Positions 47,002 to 59,239 of a stretch of DNA of 64,000 nucleotides are shown here, piece after piece. How positions within the stretch are numbered: position 1 is the first letter of the stretch; each line of letters starts with the position of its first letter. This DNA comes from Cornus controversa (Eukaryota > Streptophyta > Magnoliopsida > Cornales > Cornaceae). Under the pieces are notes generated by a model, which saw nothing but the letters and a program-made list of their open reading frames with translations, was not told the DNA's origin and ran no database searches. Both the position numbers and the translations under genes were made by a program. The DNA is taken from contig CM048850.1 in assembly GCA_026545225.1 (NCBI GenBank), positions 8,047,501 to 8,111,500 of the forward strand. The letters run 5' to 3'.

Positions 47002-50000
47002 TTGATTGATTCAGGTGCATCTTATTCTTTTATTGCTACACCTTTTACACGGGCTTTGGGGCTAAAGATTAGTCCATTGAGTAGAGCAGTTTGTGTTGAT
47101 ACACCAGTAGGTGGTACGGTGATACTAAATAGAGTGTGCCGAGGGTGTGCTATTGAGATAGCCAGGAGGACACTACAGTTTGACTTCATTCTCCTAGATA
47201 TGAGTAGTTTTGACATTATCCTAGGGATGGATTGGTTATCAGAGTTTTAGGCTACGATAGACTATTTTAGAGGGAGAGTGACGATTTGTACGCTCGAGGG
47301 TGATTACTTTTGCTTTGTGGGGGATCGGAGTGATTTCTACATTTCTACATGTTATGGCATTAGCAATCAAGAGCGAAACAGTTTTATCTTGGCTAGTTTA
47401 TTGGCCGAGGGAGATGAGATGTCAAGAGAAGAGTACCCGGTGGTGGTATGTGAGTACTTGGATATCTTTCCAGAGGACTTGACAGATTTGCCTCCTAAGA
47501 GAGAAGTAGAGTTTCGGGATTGATCTTATACCCAATACGGCGCCTATCTCTATGGCACCATATCGGATGGCACCAGCGGAGTTAGTGGAATTAAAGCATC
47601 AATTGGATGATTTGAAAGCCAAAGGCTTCATTAGACCAAGTGCATCACCCTGGGGAGCACCGGTGTTGTTTGCAAAGAAGAAAGATAGTTCCTTGAGGTT
47701 GTGCATTAATTATCGAAAGTTAAATCATGTGACAATCAAGAACAAGTATCCGTTGCCGAAGATAGATGACCTGTTTGATCAATTAAAGGGAGCTCACTAC
47801 TTCTCTAAAATTGATTTAAGGTCGAGATATTACCAATTAAGGGTAAAGGATGAGGATATCCACAAAATAGCTTTTCATATGCGGTATGGACATTATGAGT
47901 TCCTGGTTATGCCATTCGGTTTGACTAATGCACCGACGACATTTATGGACTTGATGAATCGCGCATTTCATGAGTACCTTGATACTTTTGTGGTAATATT
48001 TGTGGATGGTATACTTGTGTACTCATCTTCAAAGGGGGAGCATGAGTTTCACTTAAGGACAGTTTTACAAATCCTTAGAGAGCACCAATTATACGCCAAG
48101 TATGAGAAGTGCGAGTTTTGGCTCCAAGAGGTAAAATTCCTTGGACATGTTGTTTCTAGAGGTGGAGTTTCAGTTAATCCATCTAAAATTAAGGTCGTGA
48201 TGAGTTGGGAGAGTCCGAAGAGTGTCTTTGAGATTCAGAGTTTTCTTGGATTGGCAGGCTACTATAGAAGGTTTGTGAAAGACTTCTCTAGTATTGCAGC
48301 GCTTATGACATGACTCACTCGTAAGGGTGTGGAGTTTGTGTGGAATGAAGCGTGTGAGTTAGCCTTCCGTGAATTGAAGAAACGGCTAACCACAACTCCT
48401 ATTTTGGTGATACCTGAGCGTGGCTTGGGGTATGTGATTTATTGTGATGCTTCGGGGAGCGGACTAGGTTGTGTGTTGATGCAGTGTGATAGAGTAGTTA
48501 CTTATGGGTCTAGACAATTAAAGACTCATGAGCATAATTATCCTATGCATGACTTGGAGTTAGCAGCAGTGATCTTTACCTTGAAAGGGTGGAGACACTA
48601 CTTGTATGGTGAGAAATTTGAAGTGTATTCGGATCACAAGAGTCTCAAGTACCTTTTCTCCCAGAAGGACTTGAACATGAGACAAAGGCGATGGGTTGAA
48701 TACATGGAGGATTATAATTTTGATTTACAATACCATCCAGGTAAAGCAAACGTGGTGACAGATACGTTGAGCAGAAAGTCTCATGGGACTCTAGCTAGCA
48801 TAGCCATTCGGGAATGGAAGATGATGGAAGACTTCTCAGAGTTGGGATTGTATTTCAGTGACGATAGTGAGCCAACTATGTTGTTTAGCTTGGTAGCTCA
48901 ACCTATGCTTATGAGCAAGGTGATCGAAGCCCAAAAGAAGGATAGTGAGTTGGAGTCTATTCATTCACAGATTGTTGGTGGTACGACAGTGAGAGATTGG
49001 ACCTTGCATTTCGATGGAGGTCTACGATTTAGAGGGTTGATGGCAGTTTCTTCTGAGTGTCGTGATGATGTACTATGAGAATTTCATTATTCTCGTTTTG
49101 CAGTTCATCTTGGTGGACCAAAATGTACCACAATGTGAGATGCCAATACTGGTGGCGAGGTATGAAGAAGGACGTGGCACGGTTTGTGGCTAGATGCCTT
49201 ACTTGTCAGCAAGTAAAGGCTGAACACCAAAAGCCAGCTGGGTTGTTGCAACCATTACCAGTGGCAGAGTGGAAATGGGAACATATTACCATGGATTTTG
49301 TGACGAGTCTTCCGAGATCAAACAAGGGCAATGATACAGTTTGGGTTATTGTGGATAGATTGACCAAAACCGCTCACTTCTTGCCTATGAGGCTGAATGA
49401 TGATGTGAGGAGGCTTAGTAAGCAATATGTGGAGCAGATTGTGAGATTACATGGGGTTCCAGTGTCCATTGTGTTGGATAGGGATCCACGGTTTACTTCA
49501 AGATTTTGGCAGGGATTTTAGACTGTGTTGGACACCGAGTTACATTTTAGCATAGCATTCCGTCCTCAGACTGATGGACAGTCAGAGCGTACTATCCAAA
49601 TATTAGAGGACATGTTTCGTGCTTGTATGCTTAATTTTGGGGGTGGTTGGGAGGACCACTTACCACTTGTGGAATTTGTGTACAACAACAGTTATCAGGC
49701 CAGTATCGAGATGGCACCATTTGAGGCATTATACAGCAGACCTTGTAGATCTCCAGTTTGTTGAACTGAAGTAGGCGAGACCGCAGCCTTAGGTCTGGAT
49801 ATTGTGCATGAGACTACAGAAAAGATTAAGTTGATTAGGCAATGATTGTTAACAGCTCAGAGTCGACAAAAGAGTTATGCCGATTAGAGGTGGAAGCCGC
49901 TATCCTTTGAGGTGGGAGACCATGTGTTCCTAAAGGTTTCACCACAAAAAGGATTAATGCATTTTCGGCAGAGTGGTAAGTTATCACTGAGGTACATTGG

Positions 50001-50343
50001 ACCATTTGAGATTCTTGAGTGTGTCGGTGAGGTGGCCTACAGATTGGCTTTGCCACCACAGTTGGAAAAGGTTCACAAGGTATTCCATGTTTCGATGTTG
50101 AAAAAATATGAACCTGATCCATCACATGTTCTGAGTTGGGTAGATGTTGAAGTTAATGAGGATATCACCTATGAGGAGAGACCAGTTCAGATTCTTGATG
50201 CTAGAGAGCAAGTTCTGAAGGATAAGACCATTCTGTTGGTCAAGGTTTTGTGGCATCACCACAATGTAGAGGAGGCTACGTGGGAGCGAGAGTAGGAAGT
50301 TTGTTTTAAGTATCCAGACTTGTTTCCTACAGGTATGACCTGA
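47002..50343 (+). pseudogene. pol of Gypsy element 2 (PR-RT-RH-INT-chromodomain)
   Basis: Protease: MIDSGASYSFIATPF to IILGMDWLSEF. After a +1 shift near 47523-47552, RT runs to about 48310 ([35 protein letters not shown]). Its active site reads FVDG where FVDD is required, an Asp-to-Gly change. RNase H has YCDASGSGLGCVL and VYSDHKSLKYLFSQ. The integrase (frame change at 49075-49078) has a damaged HHCC N-terminus (CLTCQQVK) and an intact catalytic order [24 protein letters not shown]. The GPY/F region is YIGPFEILE. The chromodomain (RPVQILDAREQVLKDKTILL to ATWERE) is interrupted by one TAG; TGA ends the frame at 50341. In-frame stops also occur at 47248, 48311, 49519, 49762, 49843 and 49885. 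Confidence 0.9.
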
Positions 50344-50367
50344 TTTCGGGGATGAAATCCTTTTAAG

Positions 50368-50377
50368 TTGGGTAGGT
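50368..50377 (+). promoter_or_regulatory. Degenerate polypurine tract of element 2
   Basis: TTGGGTAGGT directly precedes the 3' LTR; relatives usually have GGGGGGTAGGT, so this one is partly mutated. Confidence 0.5.
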
Positions 50378-52191
50378 TGTAAGAACCGTGATCATTTTTG
50401 ACCGGTTTTCTTGTATTTTCATTTAATGATCATATTGATGCTTTAAATGATTAGATATGTGTTTTAAATGTAAAATACATATTTAGATAACATATCTAAA
50501 GTTTGAAAAAAAATTCGGAGCGTTTGGCAAAAGTTGACTTTTTCGGGTCCGGTCAACCCAGGGGTGCGGGTCCCGTGGGCCCAGAAAATTCAAATTCTCA
50601 GAATGACTTCAAATTCAGAGGGTAGCTTAAATAAAATGACATGCTACAGAATCGATTTCGTGTCAATCAGAGTTACGAAACTCCGAAAACGAGTCTGGGA
50701 AGGTTTAGTGAAAAAGTAATGGCATTGTTGTAATTATGGGTAGGTCTTTTTTCTATAAATAGAAGAGGAGAGAACCCATCCCTATTCTCTTCTTCCCTCA
50801 GCCATGAACATCATATATATACATACATATATAGCAACTTCTTCTCCTTTTGTCTTTATCAATTTAGAGGGACTTCGGGTGGGATTTTGAGTTCGCCAAA
50901 GAAGGAAGAAACGATCTACGTGACGAAGGCTTGGATTTGATTGGTCTAGAATTAATTTCCAAGAAAGTAAAATTTTCAAGTGAAGTAAGGAATAGCTTGA
51001 AACTATAGCTATTGAGGTAGGGGGTGTGTGTTGTGTCTTACATTCCAAATTTAATTTCATATTTTTAGCATAAAATTGATGTAATTGTGTTATATATGAT
51101 AATATGAGGTTTTGTGGATTTATTGTTGGATTTGATTGATGAGATATGTCTTTTAAATTAGAAATGGTTGATAGATGTCATTGAATGCATGATTTGTTTA
51201 ATTGTGCAAATTGATAATATATGTATGGCACCATAGAATTATTTTCCTCTTGAGTTATGATTACTTGTATGGTTAATCATGAGCAAATGGACTGTGGAAA
51301 GTATGTATGCATGAGTTGTTGAGTGAAGATGGTAAGAAAAATAGATGGAATTACATTTCAAATGTGACATGCATGTTATGTGAATATTCTTGATGGCCAT
51401 TGAGATATTAGAGTAGCCATTGGGGGAACACATGCCCAAAAGTATCTATTTTGAGTTCAAGGAGCAAATGATACATATGTATATGAAAATATAATTGTGT
51501 TAGCTTCATTTTGATAGGTTATGGGCCTTATTTTGATTTATATTGAGAAAGATATGCATGTTTTGGTGCAAGGGTTGGAAATATGACCTACTCCAATTGA
51601 TTTGAGTATAACTAAAGTTTTGGTTGGTATTTTTAGATGATTCAAGTTGGGTTAGAAACTAGACATGTTGAGGATAATCCATGCCAAATTTCACATCAAA
51701 CGGACTTACGGATTGTGAGATATTAGCATTTGAAATTAGGTTGAGGAATGTTGTCAAAAATTCAGGTCGGGTGCAGTTTGAGGCAACTCAAAGTGAACTT
51801 TGAGGCGCCTGGAAATCTTTGAGAGGCCTCAAAGTGTAGTTTGAGGTGCCTCAAAGAGCTTTTTGGGTGGCGTTGACCCTTCTAGAAGTTTGAGGTGACT
51901 CAAAATGGAGTTTGAGGCACCTCAAAGTCTTATAAACCTTAAAAGTGTGGAATTTTATGATTTTTCATGATTTAAGAGTGGAAATGGAATGTCATGGATG
52001 CATAGACCGATGTGGGGCTCATTGGGATGGATAATGATGAGTATACGCATAGATAATTACATGCAGATGATTAGCTTCAGCGGTAATAAGGAAATATGAG
52101 GAGGTTTATTGGGGTTTAAATGAATGGGTTCACACTCGGGATTCAGGTCAGCCCGGGGGAGTCCCGACAGTCCAGATTTTGGGGCGTGACA
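50378..52191 (+). repeat. 3' LTR of Gypsy element 2, 1,814 bp
   Basis: Starts TGTAAGAACCGTG, ends GGGGCGTGACA. The TATA box TCTATAAATAGAAG at about 50751-50764 marks the promoter; GAGTTCGCCAAAGAAG lies in the R/U5 region. The palindrome cluster is at 51776-51928. The left target duplication was lost with the 5' LTR. Confidence 0.9.
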
Positions 52192-53479
52192 GGAAAAGAC
52201 TAACATATCCTCCCGTTCCATCATTCTGTAGAACTATTTTTTAACTTTGAAAATGCCCGAGATCAAACCAATACTTAAAATTGGAAACCCGAACATCCAA
52301 ACATATCCTAAACATAGAAATGAGATAATAAAAATAAAACATTTTAATAAAATAAAACAATAATAATAAAAAAGCATTTAATTAAATAAAAAAAATAAAA
52401 AAAATTTCAGGATCTCACACTTAGCCTATTTAAGATATTATGCATTTTACATATTTACAAAGGAAATTTTTTATGTGTACTTAATAACCAATGTCTTTTC
52501 TCTAAGAAGACCAAGGGCTATATAGCCTAGAAGTACTTTCTTACATTCCAAAGTAAAAGATCTTGGTTCAAGTTCCCGTAGAGACAAAGTAAAGGTTTGG
52601 TTTCCTACCAAAGTTAAAGATTGTATTTCAAGAAGTAACTTGTGTTGATACTTAAAGTTTTCTAGCTTGGATATTCCTATATGTATTATGTTGATCAGAT
52701 TGCTAGTGAAGAACATAGTATGCTGAGTTTGGCATTTTGATCCAAGACTGCAAGAGAGAGCTAATTGATCTATTTGCAAGAAGGTTAGGAATGTGACCTA
52801 CCAAAGTTGAAATATACCTACCAACTCTAGTAGATTCAAAATCAGTGAGGTTTATATTTCTTCTCTGGATGATAAGCCCTTCATTCCTTCATGAATTGAA
52901 CCAATTTTGGGGTTGGATAGCGCCATGCACAATCACTTCCAATTTGTTGTTTCATTTTCATTCATTAGCTAGGCTAAAGAGTTGTCAGCAGCTTCTCATT
53001 CATAGATATGGATAAAATGACTCAAGAGTTAGTTAAGACCACAATAATAGCTTTCTACATCACCAAAAGAAACTCAAACACATTACCAACAAATTCACAT
53101 AGAAGCATCCAACTAGTACACCAATAGCTATCATCTTTCAATAACAATTGAAACACATTAGAAGGACCATTTGAATCATTATAATGAGATGTTAATCAAA
53201 TCTATTACTGATTATCAATTCTGGGTGCTTGGTTCAAGCCCATGGATAAGAATAAGTAGTTGCCACATGATCAGACAAGTAACAATGAACTGGTGGTTGG
53301 GGGTTAAATATTATACCTTAGCTCGAGAGTCGAGATGTCATTTTGCTCCTAACGATCTGGTGAATCTTGTCAGAAAAATATATGCAAATGAAAGCAATTG
53401 ATTATGTTCAATATTCAATTGTCTTAGTATATTACCATATAAAATTCACAGTAAGAAAAATAAAAACCATGATCAATTT
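52192..53479. other. Return to CACTA interior; no gene recognised
   Basis: AT-rich. GGATCTCACACTTAGCC near 52411 may belong to another repeat. A short B-box-like word near 52563 is not a tRNA gene. Confidence 0.4.
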
Positions 53480-55455
53480 TTTGATCAATTACCTCTAGAA
53501 TTTTCACAAATTTGCTAGGCCATACAATAGTGGTTGTGTGAACATCACAAAGATAAAACTTTCCATCTAGGGTTGCTTGGTAACAAGGATAATCCCTCAC
53601 AATGACATCATCGACCCAAACTTTCCAGCAATCTAGACTAACTTGAAATCCATCCGATAATGTATTAAGATCTGTTGATGCAATCTCACCCTTAACAACA
53701 ACTACACCTAACCCATTCTAGTGTAACATCTCACATAGAAATCCATTTACATTATCTAGAATAAGACTTGGCATAACATTGGACGGGGAACCAACGCTAG
53801 TGTTTTGGGACTACAATTCAATCAAAAAATGGATTAAACATAATAGTACTTTAAATTCAAATGACATATAGACAAAAAAATAATATGTATATAATTATGT
53901 TTAACTTCATTATAAATTGTGATGCTTCTTGTAACACTTACCAACAAGGCTTTTAATTGACTCACTTTATTGATCATTTCAGCTTTCATCTTATTCATCA
54001 TTTCAGCTTGCTCAAATTTGTAAGCTTCCACTCTTTCATTAACTATTTCTTCCACTCTTTTCGTTTGCTCCCTCTGATAACCATTTGCCTCAATTTTAGA
54101 AATTGCTGCTCCAAAACCAAGGCCTCTAACCCACCCTCAATGCTCCGAACCAAGAACGCGAGTTATTGCAACATCTCAAAGAGAGCTTGTGCCTTTGGGT
54201 TGGATTTCAATGTACTCTTTCATTTTTGCCTGAAATTTTATGATTAAAGCATGTTTGTTAATGGAATACATAAAATTGATAAAATAGGTAGGAAAGATAT
54301 GCTACCACTGCCACCCCTATTTCATCATTCAAAGGATTCTCTTCCTTCCTCAAATGACCTTTGATCTATATATCAACTCTTGATATAGAGCTGGGCTCAT
54401 CACTATTTTTACTGTACACAAGAACAATAGTTGTATATAGATAAAAAAATAAAAAATCTATAAACTCAATGCCAATAACATGATAATGCAAAAGAGATAA
54501 GTTTACTACAACAAACTATGCATCCTTCGGGTTCGAGAATGTCTAACACCTATTTCAGCAACTTGTTTGATATGGTCACTACAAAATTGCACACATTCCT
54601 CAGACATATAATGCTCAGCTATGCATCCTTCGGGTTTCGCTCTATTTCTAACATATCCTTTATAAACCTTCATCATTCTAAAGCAAGTAAAAACAAAAAA
54701 ATCTATTATCAAATTACATACCTAACTACATAAAAGAATGAAAATTTGATAGTAGTACCTCTCAAATGGGTGCATCCAACGAAATTGTACTGGTCCACTA
54801 ATAGCAGAAGATTGTATACAACTAAGATCATTGGCCAACAACTATATGCTGAACTAAGGTCACCAAATGGATTAAACCCATCGGTTGCGAGGCCAAGTCT
54901 CAAATTTCGTAAATTTGATGCAAAAGAAGGCCATTTTTTATCTATTATATCCCATGCAGGCGTGTCAACCGGATGTCGCATCTTTTTATCCTAACTTCTA
55001 TGAGTTGAATGCCACATTATTTGTTCTGCTATTTTAGGGGACCGAAACATTCTTCTAAGCTTTGGTACTATTGGAAAGTACTATAACACCTTAGCTGGGA
55101 CATTATTTTGAACCTTCTTTGTACGTTCATTCTCTTTCTACCGTGAAGCACCACATTTCGAGCATGTATTCATGTGCTCTTTCTTTTTTCTAAAGAGACA
55201 ACAATCATTCTTACAGGCATGTATTTTCTCATATCCTAAATCAAATTTCTTCAAGAATTTTTTCATTGCATGACAGCTCTTGGGAAGTTTGTTCTTTGCT
55301 CAAAGCATATCCCCAATAAGTTTTAGAAGTTCCTCAAAACCAGTGTTAGATAAGTTATATGCTGCTTTGTGCTTATATAATGCAACAATTGAAGATATAA
55401 TCGTATACTTTGTGCATTCAGGATATAAAAGGGTCTTAGCATATTTCAAAGACTT
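53480..55455 (-). pseudogene. CACTA transposase (TNP2/Transposase_24), internally deleted
   Basis: Read on the minus strand from about 55455: KSLKYAKTLLYPECTKYT, LGYEKIHACKNDCCLFRKK, MNTCSKCGASR, YFPIVPKLRRMFRSPKIAEQ, KKMRHPVDTPAWDIIDKKWP and LGLATDGFNPFGDLSSAYSC, the N-terminal half of TNP2-type transposases. After WPMILVVYNLL the sequence jumps (about 54797-54815) to PVQFRWMHPFERY and then YKGYVRNRAKPEGCIAE, which belong to the C-terminal DUF4218 region; roughly 300 residues of catalytic core are gone. A spacer, then VLGSEHRGRVRGLGFGA (Transposase_24-type) and DGFQVSLDCWKVWVDDVIV follow. Stops occur throughout. In an intact element it cuts and joins the CACTA ends. Confidence 0.82.
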
Positions 55456-58400
55456 TTGAAACTAATCTTTGAAATTTTATTAATTAAGGTACAAAAAAGT
55501 GCCCAATCTTTGAAATATTATTAATTAAAGTACAAAAAAGTGCCCACAACTGCGTGCCCCAGGTATTTGCACTTGGTACTTACAACGTACAGAACACGTT
55601 GATTAATTAAGGTTGGGCAGAATTGACAAGTATAGTATTAATTAATTGTCAAATTCTAATAGAACTCCTATTTTTATCTGGCCAAATGAACAAAATAGCA
55701 TAATGAAACTAAGAGAAAATTATTCTTACAAATTTCATATTTATCTCAACTATAAGGCAAAACCTAACTTAATTGAGATGGTTTTATTTTTTGAGTCATA
55801 TATGGTTCAATAGATCAATGAGTCTGCTCTTTAACAAAACAAAACGATGCATAATTTCAAGCTTCCTAAAGTGAGTTATGACTAATCTTCTAAAGTGGGA
55901 TTGAACTTACTACATATATACTAACTTTCAAAACCTGCTAAAAACACCAAAAATGATTAGGACAACACAAGCATGAGCATTCCAAACATAGAATGATTAC
56001 CTAATTAACTCAACACAAGCGAGATCCAAAGTTAAACATCCAATTGATAATAAAAAAAAAAATCAACTGATTCAAACAAAGAGAGTGTAGAATGCATTTC
56101 AAATGCCAACTTGAAGGCCAAACCTGATCTAGTTGAGATAATTTTAATTTTTGATCCATATATGGTTCAATAGATCAATGAGTCTACTCTTTAACAAAAC
56201 AAATGGTGCACAATTTGAGATTCCTAGAGTAAGTTATGACTAATCTACCAAAGTGGAATTGAGTTGACTGCATATATGATAACCACTTAATAACCATTCA
56301 AAACCTAGTAAAAGCACCCAAAATGATAAGGACAACACACTCATAAGCATCTCAAACACAAAGAATGATTACTTGTAACTTAGCATAGGCGAATCCAAAG
56401 CCAAACAACCAAAGTGGGAAAGTGGGATTGAGTTGATTGCATATATAATAACACAAATTTTGAATTACCAATACAGTGGTGTCAAAAAGCAAATAAAAAA
56501 AAATCACTTTGTCTAAGTAGCAAAGAGAGGTAAACAATTCAAAGAAATATTGTTAACAGGGTCAACGTAATTTCAATGAAACATAACCAACCCATGATGA
56601 TACTTACCATCATCATCCTTCCTTGGTCTCAATCAAACCATATAGTCCATATCATCACATTTCCAAACCACTATTAAAACAAAACTTAACACCCAAAAAG
56701 AATCAAATTAGTTGCAATATCAATGCTCTCTCAAGTTCTTAAAACAGTTTAACAATATTATGCTTCAACAAGATGTGTTTCTTCAAAGTTGGCCAAGTAA
56801 CCATTTCACCATTGAATAAATCTACAAAATGCACACAATAATAGAGGGAACCAACTTGTTTGAATTAGCAGTCCTCAAATACTCCAAGAAAAATAAACTA
56901 CATTAATATAGGATATAGATCAAACAAACTCACATCAAGTACTATTCTAATAAAAAACAATTCCAAGTAGAACAAGGTCGTACTTACATTAAGCAATGGC
57001 ACACAAATTTGTCAAGAACAGATGAAATTTTACTCTCAAAATAATCCACTTAAACATACAAGAGAACACATTATTTTCACTCTTATAAATCCAAAGAATG
57101 ATTAATTATAATATTAAAAATAGATCTTACAAAGAAGAACGAGAGTTTTTCCCTTCAAACACCAGTCTCTTTTGAGATCATTTGAGCAACATGATGGTAA
57201 AAGTGGAAGAGACAACAAGTAATGAAGCACCGTCGCAATAGCAATCCTCAACAGAGTATCCAAAAACCACCACCATCACCAATTTCTCTGTCAAATTTCA
57301 ATAGAATTGAAGGAGACTCAAGTTTCAATAGATCAACTTAAGCTTTAAACATAGCATAACACAACAAATATTCCAACTTTATGCCTAGTCAATATGTCAA
57401 AAACTAAGCCTAAATACCCAATTATAGATATGTGGATGGCAAGCACAAAATGAACAAATTAGGAAAGTACTTACACAACTACTCTAGTGCACCTAACAAT
57501 TTGTGTTACATTAAAATAAAGTCAATAAAAGTATTGACAATAATACATATTCATGAAGGACCACTTATCCTACACATTTAAGATATCAAATAGAATAGCA
57601 CTGGCTGGTTCGCCCACTTATCAAACAGTTGACTGGTAATACAACAATTTAACATAAAGCTCTAGTTAATCTGACCATGATATTATATTTTGAAGACTCT
57701 TTGATTTGCTAAGATTCCATATCCCAACCATTAGGTAGCATTGATCCCCCTAGGCACATCGCCACACTCTAAAAAATGATGTCATAGTAAATGTCGAAGT
57801 CTTAACATCAGCCTTTACAACTTAGTAATTGTGACAAATTGTGATGACTATATAGGTACATTCTCAAATCATATATGTTACCGTACTTCTTCACTCTCTC
57901 TAATACAATGTTTATTGTCACAGATCTATAACAATGAAAGAGAGAAATCAGTATATGGAAAAACAAACACAAACCTGTATATAAACACACATATGCGTAT
58001 GAGAGTGGGTGAATGGAAGAGAAATATTACCTAGGATAAATCGCACGAGCAAGGTGAGAAAGGTAACCCAACAACAGTGAATAGAGAGACAGTAGCGGTG
58101 GAGACAAAGGAGCTGCTCTGGGATGCTAAACCTAAAACAAAATTTTGAGATAAGAAAAATAATTAGTTGTCAAACTAATTGAAGTGACCTAGATGGAAAA
58201 ACCCTAAAAAAGAAAAAAATTGAGAGGAGATTGAATTTATAAACACTTTAAAGGGAAGTTTGGGATCTCAGGTTAGAGTAACCTTGAACGACACATTTCC
58301 ACTCTGTCAACACCAGTAGCAATTGTTAAAACTCCCACTTGGAATAAAGGCCAGCGAGTATAATCTTTCCAATAGGAAGGCCAAAAGTCTTTGGTGAGAA

Positions 58401-58560
58401 ATTGATTGCTAAATGGGCGTGAGAGAGAGTGAGGGTTTCATGAGGGCTTTGGAGTGACAAGAAATTACGGGTAGTGGCGGGTTTAGTGGGGGTAAGAAGA
58501 AATTAGTAAATGGGTTTGGAGGGAGTGGCGAATTGGAAAGTGCAATTTTTTTTTGGTTAT
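55456..58560. other. CACTA right interior, non-coding
   Basis: AT-rich, no gene. Contains a ~50-bp tandem duplication (TTTGAAATTTTATTAATTAA / TTTGAAATATTATTAATTAA near 55469 and 55518) and a 360-bp duplication listed separately. Confidence 0.55.
55745..56440. repeat. 360-bp tandem duplication in the CACTA interior
   Basis: TATGGTTCAATAGATCAATG at 55801 recurs at 56161, embedded in two diverged ~300-bp copies that share the order of motifs (GAGTTATGACTAATC, CAAAACCT, AGGACAACACA). Confidence 0.85.
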
Positions 58561-58856
58561 TGACGTTAAGCTAGAAATGCCGTAGAAGTTAAATTTTTAG
58601 TACTTATCAACGGGAGTCTTGTTACCCCGTTGAAGTTTAACAAATACCTCGTTAATAAATGCAAACATTAAGGAGGACATATAGGGGCCATGAAAACCTT
58701 TCTTTTACTAGAATTTAGATAAAACTCATTGAAAGTTTAACCATTTATGAAAAATAATGATAGGCCTCTTGTAAATTCTATGAAAATTAATTTTTACGAC
58801 CCTAAACATAGAAATGTCGTGAATACTTCATCGTGGAAGCCTACTTACTTGTAGTG
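58561..58856. repeat. CACTA right subterminal region and terminal repeat
   Basis: Motifs TACCTCGTTAATAAA, GGCCTCTTGTAAATTC and CGACCCTAAACATAGAAATG match words in the left subterminal region. It ends CCTACTTACTTGTAGTG. Confidence 0.7.
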
Positions 58857-59234
58857 TTAGTTTAGGTCAATCGGTTCACACCTACTGAATTATCGACAGA
58901 AAGATTTATCTTATTGACAAGAAAATTAATCTTGTTGACAATAAAATTATTTTGGTTGACAACTTTTGTTTGGTTCCATCTTACTGGATTGTCGATAGAA
59001 ACCTGATCTTGTTGACAAGAAATTATTCTTGTTGACAACTTTATCACCTACCATCTACGCATTTAATGCCCACCTAAAAGCTCTAGCAGCCAAATTTTTT
59101 AAGGCACTATATATACAAGAGTCTTAAACACTTAATGCATATAAGCTACCACTTGAATACATCTTGAGCAAGAATTTAGTACTCTTCACCATTATTGACC
59201 TAGAATAGAAAGATAGATAAGTTAGAAGGGTATA
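58857..59234 (+). repeat. LTR-like relic, right of the CACTA insertion
   Basis: A palindrome cluster of CTTGTTGACAAG type (about seven units, 58860-59041) is followed by TATA-like CACTATATATACAAG at 59106-59120, the same arrangement as in the solo LTR just downstream. Confidence 0.5.
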
Positions 59235-59239
59235 TATGG

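Larger units (their letters stand above)
44752..52191 (+). mobile_element. Gypsy element 2: Tekay/Del-like chromovirus, 5' LTR truncated
   Basis: Contains a partial 5' LTR (44752-45323), a tRNA-Met primer site, gag, protease, RT, RNase H, integrase, a chromodomain and a full 3' LTR (50378-52191). Gene order and chromodomain place it with chromoviruses; the C-terminal sequence fits Tekay/Del. Stops, frameshifts and one active-site change make it non-autonomous. Confidence 0.9.
38968..58856 (-). mobile_element. CACTA (En/Spm) DNA transposon, 19.9 kb with nested insertions
   Basis: The terminal sequence CACTACAAGGAAGAAGG (38968) and the reverse complement of the right end, CACTACAAGTAAGTAGG (58856), are the CACTA-type terminal inverted repeats. 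Flanking GTA/TTA is a 3-bp duplication with one change. Both ends carry subterminal repeats around ACGAGGG/CTCGTTAATA and CCTTGTAAA. The minus strand keeps an internally deleted TNP2-type transposase. About 12 kb is nested Gypsy DNA. Confidence 0.85.

Noticed and set aside
52555-52580. tRNA-like B box (GGTTCAAGTTCCCG)
   Set aside because: No A box at the right distance and no cloverleaf could be drawn; chance match or SINE trace.
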